This document shows, one piece after another, positions 29,243 through 36,532 of a DNA stretch of 36,532 nucleotides (the first letter of the stretch is position 1; each line of letters opens with the position of its first letter). The translations under genes and the position numbers were made by a program. A model generated the notes under the pieces. The model saw only the letters and a list, made by a program, of their open reading frames with translations. It had not been told where the DNA came from and made no database searches. This DNA comes from Candidatus Omnitrophota bacterium. GTDB lineage: Bacteria > Omnitrophota > Gorgyraeia > 2-01-FULL-45-10. The stretch lies in the NCBI GenBank assembly GCA_003142795.1, contig PLNN01000059.1, positions 1 through 36,532 on the forward strand, given 5' to 3'.

Positions 29243-31457
29243 CCATCATGTCCTCGACCGTAATAAGGTCCATACACGAGTGAGGTCCGCACCCCGCCTT
29301 TCCGCACGGGCTGCACTCCAGAGATTTCCGCAAGACTATGTTCCTTTCCCCTGCCGGCGCCCAGAGGACGGGGTCGGTAGGTCCCATCGTGGAAACTGTC
29401 GGCAGCCCTAACGCGCAGGCTACGTGAAGCATCCCGGAATTATTTCCTACGAAGACGCTGCACTTACTGACTAATGCAATCGACTGCGTCAGTGTGAGGC
29501 CGCGCGCCATCACGATGTCATCCCTTCCGGCTATCAGGGGCTCTATCTTTTTTAACAACCTCTCTTCGTCATTACCGGTCAGGAAAATTATTTTTGCGTG
29601 AAATTCATCCGCGATCCTTTTGGCCAATCTCGCAAACCTGTCCAGCCCCCAGCGCTGGCTGGGATAAAATCCTCCGGCATGGATCGCCACTTTCAGATCG
29701 CTGATATGGATATTTTTTGATTTTAAATAATCTTCCGCCCACTTTGCATCTTCAGGGCTAAGATATAACTGCGGCTTGACATCGTGGACCTCAACGCCTA
29801 AATACCTCAGGAGTTCTACGACATGCCCTGTCATACCTTCGCTTCTATTCATATCCGGCCCTTTTATATTGAAGAATACCTCTCTCCCGGCATTTTCAAA
29901 ACCTATCTTGTACGGGCTTGCGGAAATATACGCTAGGAATGCCTGCTTCATCTGGTATGTGTAAAAGAGATCTATGGCCAGGTCCGCCTTTTCCTTCCTG
30001 GCCGCTTTGAAAAATTCCCAAATCCCGTCATAGACAAGGACCTTGTCCACATAAGGGTTATTGCGCACTATATCCCGGTTCGTTTTAGAGGCTACAACTA
30101 TTATCTCAGCGGCCGGATATTTTTCTTTAAGCGCTTTGAAGGCGGGAGTCGATAATACCATGTCGCCTATCCGGTCATTCCGTAAAACCAGTATTTTTTT
30201 GATAGCTACCGGCTCCGGGATACGGGTTTTTCTTAAGGATAAGAATGGCGACAGGAGGGCAGCCCTTACCATCAGATAAAATTGTTTTACGCTGTTTTTA
30301 AGATCTAGCTTCATAATGTTATTTTGCTTGCGAGCGCCCAGATCTTCGTATATCGACTCTATTTTTTTTACGGCGCCTGCGATACCGAAGATCTCCTCGG
30401 CTCTTTTCCTGGAATTTTTCCCCATTTCAGCTGCGATCTCTCTATTTTTGGCCAAATAAATTATCTTTTCGGCCATGCCGGCAGGGTCTTGCGGAGCAAC
30501 CAGAATGCCGCTTGATCCGTCTATTACCATTTCAGGCGTTCCTCCTGATTTGGTCGCCACTATCGCCCTTCCGGCAGCCAGGGCCTCCAAAACGACCCTT
30601 CCGCACGGCTCAGCGTCCGACGCCAGGACAAAGACGTCGAGAACGGCATAAAATGACGGCATGTCTTCGCGGAAACCCGCAAAGATGACGTTATCGGCGA
30701 TCCCCAGATCTTGCGCCTCGTCCCTTAAATATTTTTCCATTGAATGGTCCTTATCGAATACAGCGGAGCCTGCGACCAAAAATTTAACGCCGCCGGCGAT
30801 ATGCCCGCCCGATAAAATTATCTTCGCGCACTCCAGGAAAATCCTGTGCCCCTTATCGCGCCCGAAACGGCTGGCTATGCCTATCACCGTCTCTTCGGGA
30901 CCTATGCCGAATTCTTTCCTGATCGGCCGTCCGTCAAGGCGCGGATTGAACCTCTCGGTATCGACGCCGCTATATATGACGCTGACCTTGCCGGGCAACC
31001 TGCCGTTTTGCTTAAAACGTTCGGCTATGGAAAACGAATTGCATATCACTTTGTCCGGCAAAAAAGAAAAGACGCGGTCCGGGTCAAAAAATTCTCCTGT
31101 AATAAGGTTCCGCTCGTGCCAGACAAGAGGCAAATTCATCAATTTGGCCGCGTACGCGCCATACAGGTGCGTCCGGATCGAATTTGTATGCAGAAGGCTT
31201 ATTTTATTTTCCCGGGCTATCTTTAATATGGCGTTTGCCGCAGATATAACTCCCGCGATGCCTCTTATCTTCGGCATCGCCACAATAAACACTTTTGCGC
31301 CGGAACTTTTCAGTTTATTGACCAGCGGCCCGTCTTCGGGCACCACAAAATAGGGCCCGAACCTTTCTTTGTCGATAAAACGGACCAGGTTCAAAAGGCT
31401 CTCTTCGGCGCCGCCCAGCCGCGATGTTTCCGAAAGATAAAGAACGTTAAATTTCAT
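29208..31457 (-). CDS. Two-domain GT4-GT9 fusion glycosyltransferase (749 aa)
   Basis: N-half GT4: VLYLSETSRLGGAEESLLNLVRFID, VIGIASRFGRDKGHRIFLE, EPCGRVVLEALAAGRAIVATKSGGTPEMV; C-half GT9: KKILVLRNDRIGDMVLSTPAFKALKEKYP, NNSGMLHVACALGLPTVSTMGPTDP. Confidence 0.9.
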   Translation of the reverse strand: MKFNVLYLSETSRLGGAEESLLNLVRFIDKERFGPYFVVPEDGPLVNKLKSSGAKVFIVAMPKIRGIAGVISAANAILKIARENKISLLHTNSIRTHLYGAYAAKLMNLPLVWHERNLITGEFFDPDRVFSFLPDKVICNSFSIAERFKQNGRLPGKVSVIYSGVDTERFNPRLDGRPIRKEFGIGPEETVIGIASRFGRDKGHRIFLECAKIILSGGHIAGGVKFLVAGSAVFDKDHSMEKYLRDEAQDLGIADNVIFAGFREDMPSFYAVLDVFVLASDAEPCGRVVLEALAAGRAIVATKSGGTPEMVIDGSSGILVAPQDPAGMAEKIIYLAKNREIAAEMGKNSRKRAEEIFGIAGAVKKIESIYEDLGARKQNNIMKLDLKNSVKQFYLMVRAALLSPFLSLRKTRIPEPVAIKKILVLRNDRIGDMVLSTPAFKALKEKYPAAEIIVVASKTNRDIVRNNPYVDKVLVYDGIWEFFKAARKEKADLAIDLFYTYQMKQAFLAYISASPYKIGFENAGREVFFNIKGPDMNRSEGMTGHVVELLRYLGVEVHDVKPQLYLSPEDAKWAEDYLKSKNIHISDLKVAIHAGGFYPSQRWGLDRFARLAKRIADEFHAKIIFLTGNDEERLLKKIEPLIAGRDDIVMARGLTLTQSIALVSKCSVFVGNNSGMLHVACALGLPTVSTMGPTDPVLWAPAGERNIVLRKSLECSPCGKAGCGPHSCMDLITVEDMMDAVRRQLEKIL

Positions 31458-31473
31458 GCATATCCTGATCGTT

Positions 31474-32274
31474 TCACTTTTTGGCGACTATGTGGATGCC
31501 GGTAGCTAAAGATGGGAATACCCTGCCCCATCGCGTTTCGCGCTGGTATTTAATGACGTCAAGACCATTGGCCTTAAACCAATGTTTCAGGTCCACCGGG
31601 TTAGAAAGATATGCGGCATCGTTGTCCGGCACCAGGTCGAACCTGTTCTCCAGTATGGGCAGCCTGTATCTGAAATCCGCTTTGCCGGAAATGGCCTTCG
31701 CCGTCAAAAGAACTGTTTTGTAGGCCGCAAGCCACACACTTTTCAGGGGATTTTGCCGTATGGTGCCCTGCTTGCCTAAAACGGCATCCGCCAGTTTATA
31801 TAATTCCGCGAAAGGAGAAAGAAGGTTTGGCGACAGGATTATGATCAGGCCGCCTTTTTTGGTAACCCTCACCATCTCCGAAAGGGCCTGAGGAACATCG
31901 CATACATGCTCTATAAAAAGGAACGACGAAACCACATCGTACTGCCCGTCCGGGAACGGGAGGCGCATGATATCTGCGCATTGAAAGCTTAGATTCTCCG
32001 CGCGCCTCTTCTCCTGAGCGATCCGGATGAAGATCGGCGATATATCCAGGCCATAGACCTCTCCTGCGAACTGCCGTAGCATGAAGGTGGAAAGGCCCGT
32101 CCCGCATCCGATATCGAGGATGCGGTCTTTTTTTGTAACATACCGGCTGACAAACCGGACGTACTCCGCATAGGCGCTTTCGTTGTGCGACTCCAATCTT
32201 TCGGCGTATTTGTCGGCTGTCCTGTAAAAACCGACGAGCCGTTTTGCGGCGTCTTCCGGTAATTTTTTCATCAT
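31474..32274 (-). CDS. Class I SAM-dependent methyltransferase
   Basis: DRILDIGCGTGLSTFMLRQFAGEVYGLDISPIFIRIAQEKR; ATGA overlap with GT2 at 32274. Confidence 0.88.
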   Translation of the reverse strand: MMKKLPEDAAKRLVGFYRTADKYAERLESHNESAYAEYVRFVSRYVTKKDRILDIGCGTGLSTFMLRQFAGEVYGLDISPIFIRIAQEKRRAENLSFQCADIMRLPFPDGQYDVVSSFLFIEHVCDVPQALSEMVRVTKKGGLIIILSPNLLSPFAELYKLADAVLGKQGTIRQNPLKSVWLAAYKTVLLTAKAISGKADFRYRLPILENRFDLVPDNDAAYLSNPVDLKHWFKANGLDVIKYQRETRWGRVFPSLATGIHIVAKK

Positions 32275-33056
32275 GCCCCTCCCGGGCTGGATCTTTCCAT
32301 TTTCCACAGCTTATTGTAGGAGAGAAAATACGTAACGGCCGAAAGGCCGCAGATCAAAAATCCTACATACCCGTCGAGATAGCCGGCCTTAAGAAAATAT
32401 TTCTGCAAAAATACGGCCGCGGGCTTGAGAAGAAGATAATAGCCGCAAGTGAGCGGCCTTACGCGCACACCTTTATTGAAGAGGTCCCTGGCATTCAGCG
32501 CGGCCCATAGATCCATGCGCTTCACATAATCGTCCAGGCTGCGGCAGGTATAATGGATAAGGTCGTGCTCCATGACGTCCAGCCTGCCGGATATCTTCAT
32601 CGACTCGAGATACTTCATGGTAAGATCGTATCCGATCTTTTCCTTGTCGAATAGGCGCAGATTATTCGCTTCATACCATCCGCAATGCCTTACAGGCTTC
32701 CCGAGAAAGATATTAAGCCTCCTGAAGAGGAACCCGCTGGCCTCCGGCGGAGATGATAATTTTTGTACTATCTCGTCCTCGAGCTCTTTCGTGACGCGTT
32801 CGTCGGCGTCCAGCGAGAGCACCCAGCAATTCGACGTCTTCTGCAGGCCGAAATCTTTCTGCTCTGTATAGCCGGTAAGATGCTTCTGGAAAATCTTATC
32901 CGTATACCTCTTCGCGATCTCTATCGTGCGGTCGGAACTGAAATCGTCTACGACGATGATCTCGTCCGCCCACTTGACCGATTCCAGGCATTCGCCTATA
33001 TCTTTTTCGGCGTTCTTGGATCCGACTATGCACGATATTTTTTCTCCAGGCGTCAT
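32271..33056 (-). CDS. Glycosyltransferase family 2 (WaaE/KdtX-like)
   Basis: KISCIVGSKNAEKDIGECLESVKWADEIIVVDDFSSDRTIEIAKRYTDKIFQ, WVLSLDADERVTKEL. Confidence 0.9.
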   Translation of the reverse strand: MTPGEKISCIVGSKNAEKDIGECLESVKWADEIIVVDDFSSDRTIEIAKRYTDKIFQKHLTGYTEQKDFGLQKTSNCWVLSLDADERVTKELEDEIVQKLSSPPEASGFLFRRLNIFLGKPVRHCGWYEANNLRLFDKEKIGYDLTMKYLESMKISGRLDVMEHDLIHYTCRSLDDYVKRMDLWAALNARDLFNKGVRVRPLTCGYYLLLKPAAVFLQKYFLKAGYLDGYVGFLICGLSAVTYFLSYNKLWKMERSSPGGA

Positions 33057-34768
33057 GGTCTACCCGCCTCTTTGACTTGCGCCGCGTAGGATTTTGCCGA
33101 GACGGCCAAAATGCCGGGAGCCGTATCGATCGTCTCTTCCGATATTCCGAAACTCCCTGGACTGAGCTCCTGCGGAGGCGTTATTCCCTTCGCTTTTGAA
33201 ATAAGATAGACCAGGGCAGAAACGGCTTTTCTCGGAATTATTTTTTTTATTCCCAGGGGATCCAGCCTTCTCACCTTTGCCAGCTCCGCTTCCAGTTTAT
33301 ACGCCTCGGCCGGCCTATCCATGCCGTAAAGCCTGATATCGGAAAATCCCAACCTCTTTAATAACGCCTCTAATTCCGAGGCCTTGAATTCGTGGACATG
33401 GAGCGGGTGCGGCGTCACCGTCTCCAAGAGCCTTCTCCGTGTCGATATTATCAAAAGCCCGCCTTCTTTCAAGACGCGCCATAATTCTTTCAGCAATATT
33501 TCATGATCTTTTACCTGGTGTATCGCCTCGAAAAGGCATACGGCGTCGAAATATCCGTCGGAAAAATTCAATTCTTTCAGATCGGACAGGACAAAGCTGA
33601 CATTGCCGCGGCGGTAATGGCTCCTCGCCCAATCTATCGCTTCGCTGTTTGAGTCGACGCCAACCACTTCCTTCGCCCACCTGGAAAGGTAGTCAGTCCC
33701 ATAACCGAAACCGCATCCGGCATCAAGGACCTTCCTGCCTTTTACCAGGTCCTTGATAAAGTCATAGCGCGCCATAGCTTCTTTAAATTGGGTATTGTGG
33801 GACTCAGGCCTCGTGCAAATATCGGACTCTTCTTTATACGGAAAACGGGTAAAGATATCCCGCGTGGAGAGCGCCGGATCTTTTGTCTTATCCCTTCTCC
33901 GGCTCCTCATTAACTCCGGCAGCTGCTTTAACGCTCCCAGGAATCCGAAGGTAAATTCCCCTCTTCCGATAAATGGCATAACAAAGAGGACCGGTAGAAC
34001 GAATAATAGATGCACCGCGGCAGTCGGGAGCGATATTATCTCCTTCCAAGTAAAAAGAAACCTGTTCTTCCAGTGAAAAGTTTTTATCTGTCCTGCGGTG
34101 TAGCTCTTGGCGACCGTCCCTTTGCATTCATGGACTATCCGGCTTCGCGGCTCGCAAAGGCTCTTCCATCCCTTCCTCCACGCCCTCCAGCATATATCCA
34201 TATCTTCCCAGTAAAGCGGTTTATAGACGGTGTCGTATCCGCCCAGTGCCATGAATTTAGTCCTGTCATATACGGTGCACGCGCCGTGGGCGAATAAGAT
34301 CGGGATGGCCTCCTTACGATCCGGCGGGATCTCTTTATACCTGAATCGGAAAATCCCGAATTTAAATTCGGCGCCCGATAATACGGCGTACGAGGGCTTA
34401 CTGCCTGCCTCGGACAACTCCAGCGGGCAGACGACAAAAGTATCTTTGTCTTCGAAATGGCGCACCAGCAGTTCTAATGCTCCCTTCATGATCTCGACGT
34501 CGGTATTGAGAAGGCATACGAGGTCATGCCTCGCCTGCGCAACGCCCGCATTACAGTTATATGAAAATGTCATCTTCTTTTTGTTTTCGATGATCTTTAT
34601 AAATGGATAATAGGCCTTTATGAATTTGACGGTATCGTCCTGCGAATTATCGTCTACAATGATAACTTCGTCTTTTTCTATATCGATCTGGCCTATCAAA
34701 GACGGTAGATTCTTCTTCAGCAACCCTTCGCTGTTAAAAGAAGGTATGACGACGCTTAAGTTGCGCAT
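33053..34768 (-). CDS. GT2-methyltransferase fusion (571 aa)
   Basis: N-half GT2: [43 protein letters not shown]-half MTase: RKVLDAGCGFGYGTDYLSRWAKEVVGVDSNSEAIDWAR. Confidence 0.9.
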   Translation of the reverse strand: MRNLSVVIPSFNSEGLLKKNLPSLIGQIDIEKDEVIIVDDNSQDDTVKFIKAYYPFIKIIENKKKMTFSYNCNAGVAQARHDLVCLLNTDVEIMKGALELLVRHFEDKDTFVVCPLELSEAGSKPSYAVLSGAEFKFGIFRFRYKEIPPDRKEAIPILFAHGACTVYDRTKFMALGGYDTVYKPLYWEDMDICWRAWRKGWKSLCEPRSRIVHECKGTVAKSYTAGQIKTFHWKNRFLFTWKEIISLPTAAVHLLFVLPVLFVMPFIGRGEFTFGFLGALKQLPELMRSRRRDKTKDPALSTRDIFTRFPYKEESDICTRPESHNTQFKEAMARYDFIKDLVKGRKVLDAGCGFGYGTDYLSRWAKEVVGVDSNSEAIDWARSHYRRGNVSFVLSDLKELNFSDGYFDAVCLFEAIHQVKDHEILLKELWRVLKEGGLLIISTRRRLLETVTPHPLHVHEFKASELEALLKRLGFSDIRLYGMDRPAEAYKLEAELAKVRRLDPLGIKKIIPRKAVSALVYLISKAKGITPPQELSPGSFGISEETIDTAPGILAVSAKSYAAQVKEAGRP

Positions 34769-35850
34769 GACCGTCCTTTTTCGATTGTAAGCAACAATCG
34801 TTTCATCCTGGATAGATAGGTATGCTCCGCGCGCGCTCTTCTAAAGCCCTGCTCAGCCATCTTTTGCCGCTCTTCATCATGGGATAGATAATATTGCAGA
34901 AGCTCGCGCATCTCTTCGAGATTTTTGTAAGCAGCTATCTCTTCGCCTACCTTATAGAACTCTTCCAGCTGCGGAATATAATTGGTCAGCAGGAATCCTC
35001 CTGAGGCCGGAACTTCAAAAACGCGCGGCGTTACGTTGAATATTTCTTCTTCCTCCCCATACAGGCCGTGAATATCGAGCACTATTTTTGAGGCGTTATA
35101 TACCTTTACCGCTTGCGCGCCGTATACATCCTGTTCCCGGTAGCACCTTTCCAGGGTGGGAGATTTTTTTGACCACCGGCCCCATATGCGAAGATCCATA
35201 TCCCCGATAGATTCCAGGATCTTTTCCCGCCTTGGGATCATCGTGCCCAGGAACGAGACGTCGCTGCCGTATTTTTCGATCTCCTCTTTCGACAAATCCA
35301 GGCGTTTATGCACAGACGGCTCACAGGCAAGTGGGAGGGTGTGGATATTATCCCGCACGAGGCCGAATTTCTTCGGCGACTCCCCGGAATCGACTATAAA
35401 GATGTGGTCGTAGCAGGAATATGTGGCTTTTAAAAGATCGAGGCAAGGCGGTAGCAGCAATGTATCGTGCATCCAATTGACCGTAGTAGCGCCGAAACGA
35501 TCTTTTATCTTTAGCACCGTTTCCGGCGATATATTCTCCCCAAAAAGCACGAGCAATAGATCCGGCCTGTAATTCGCGGCGAGCTCCAGGAGCCTTCTGT
35601 TGACCGAGTGATCCACCAGCGGTTTCAGGATAGGAATTTCATAGAGAGAGACGGGAAAAGACATAACCCTTTTTGCCGCGGATCTCACCAGGGATAAAAG
35701 CCTGCCCTGGCCGTAAGGTCTCTTCCGAAAATCGAAGACCTCCACTTCGTGCCCCATATCCAGAAGCGCTTTTTTGCAATATTGCCCTATCACCCCGAGC
35801 GTAATTTTGTCTGTGGGCGCGGCCAATAAAACTTTCAAACCTCTCTCCAT
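34756..35850 (-). CDS. CgeB-like glycosyltransferase
   Basis: [93 protein letters not shown]. Confidence 0.85.
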   Translation of the reverse strand: MERGLKVLLAAPTDKITLGVIGQYCKKALLDMGHEVEVFDFRKRPYGQGRLLSLVRSAAKRVMSFPVSLYEIPILKPLVDHSVNRRLLELAANYRPDLLLVLFGENISPETVLKIKDRFGATTVNWMHDTLLLPPCLDLLKATYSCYDHIFIVDSGESPKKFGLVRDNIHTLPLACEPSVHKRLDLSKEEIEKYGSDVSFLGTMIPRREKILESIGDMDLRIWGRWSKKSPTLERCYREQDVYGAQAVKVYNASKIVLDIHGLYGEEEEIFNVTPRVFEVPASGGFLLTNYIPQLEEFYKVGEEIAAYKNLEEMRELLQYYLSHDEERQKMAEQGFRRARAEHTYLSRMKRLLLTIEKGRSCAT

Positions 35851-36428
35851 TTTTTTATAACTCTTGCAGGCACGCCCACAACCACCGAATACGGCGGAAC
35901 GTCTTTTGTAACTACCGCTCCTGCCCCTATCACCGACCCGATGCCGATAGTGACGCCGTCCAGTATCACCGCGCTCACCCCTATCCAGACATTATCTTCT
36001 ATCTTGATCCCTTTATTCACCATCTCGTCACTGAATCCGGCAGTCTCTATCTTCTCATAGACGTGCCCCGACGCCACGATCGCCGTGTGCGCGGCGATGT
36101 GTACGTTCTTCCCTGTGCGGATCCCGCCATTGCCGTAAAGCACACAATAGTCGTGGACGGATGAGTCCGGCCCTATTTCGATACTCCCGCCGTTCGTCTT
36201 GAGGAGCGCATATGGATATATCGTGGTGCGATCCCCTACGCTTATCCGGGAGTTTTCGCCGTTGGCACAAAGCCTGCTGTGCCTCTCGAGGACCGTTTCC
36301 CTTCCCAGAGTTATTCTATTTGGATTTCTTAATTCACACAGAGGAGACGCGTAAGACGCCATCTCGAATCCGCGCAGCCCTCTTAAGGCGCATGAGAACC
36401 ATTTACCCAATAATTTAATTGTATTCAT
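35835..36428 (-). CDS. Hexapeptide-repeat acyltransferase
   Basis: Left-handed beta-helix repeats, [55 protein letters not shown] at 36428 in an ATGA overlap. Confidence 0.9.
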   Translation of the reverse strand: MNTIKLLGKWFSCALRGLRGFEMASYASPLCELRNPNRITLGRETVLERHSRLCANGENSRISVGDRTTIYPYALLKTNGGSIEIGPDSSVHDYCVLYGNGGIRTGKNVHIAAHTAIVASGHVYEKIETAGFSDEMVNKGIKIEDNVWIGVSAVILDGVTIGIGSVIGAGAVVTKDVPPYSVVVGVPARVIKKWREV

Positions 36429-36532
36429 TTTATCGCGACGACCTCCACTTCTTCCCCGCACCCGCAGCCCAGGGCGCACAGGAAATATTCTTTTGCACTG
36501 AAGAAACCGCATCCTTTCTGCGGCTTGTAGTC
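36425..36532 (-). CDS. C-terminal fragment of a gene running off the window; cysteine-rich tail
   Basis: Open frame ...[35 protein letters not shown], stop overlaps the acyltransferase ATG. Confidence 0.6.
   Translation of the reverse strand, partial: DYKPQKGCGFFSAKEYFLCALGCGCGEEVEVVAIK

Overview
The window is densely packed, and essentially every convincing gene lies on the minus strand. From high to low coordinate (direction of transcription) I see four blocks. (1) ~36.5-19.9 kb: a long, translationally coupled surface-glycan block with GT4, GT9, GT2, GT39-like and CgeB-like glycosyltransferases, methyltransferases, a DegT aminotransferase, a radical SAM/SPASM protein, a WbqC-like protein, a hexapeptide acyltransferase, and a 58-aa membrane ORF absent from the supplied track. 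(2) ~19.85-16.4 kb: a TPP riboswitch followed by thiE-thiS-thiG-thiH-thiF; the switch has a readable terminator/antiterminator pair, and the Shine-Dalgarno sits inside the terminator arm. (3) ~16.4-10.36 kb: an Rrf2-family regulator with a near-consensus promoter and a dyad at the predicted start site, then O-acetylhomoserine sulfhydrylase, cysteine synthase, MetX, a YezD-like small protein, a DUF3034-like outer-membrane protein, MetW and a DUF1805-like protein. (4) ~10.3-0.2 kb: a SO_0444-type permease, a single-domain response regulator, a CusC/CusB/CusA-type RND efflux system, a CaCA-type exchanger, a small anchored coiled-coil protein, CcdA, a TlpA-like thioredoxin and a NifU C-terminal-like scaffold. 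The left 220 bp is noncoding and highly structured (hairpins, imperfect long dyad, short direct repeats). No CRISPR array, rRNA, tRNA or transposase was recognised. The most system-like candidates are the metal-efflux/periplasmic-redox block and the Rrf2 sulfur block; neither can be called a novel system from sequence alone. Family calls come from reading motifs in the translations; no database search was run.
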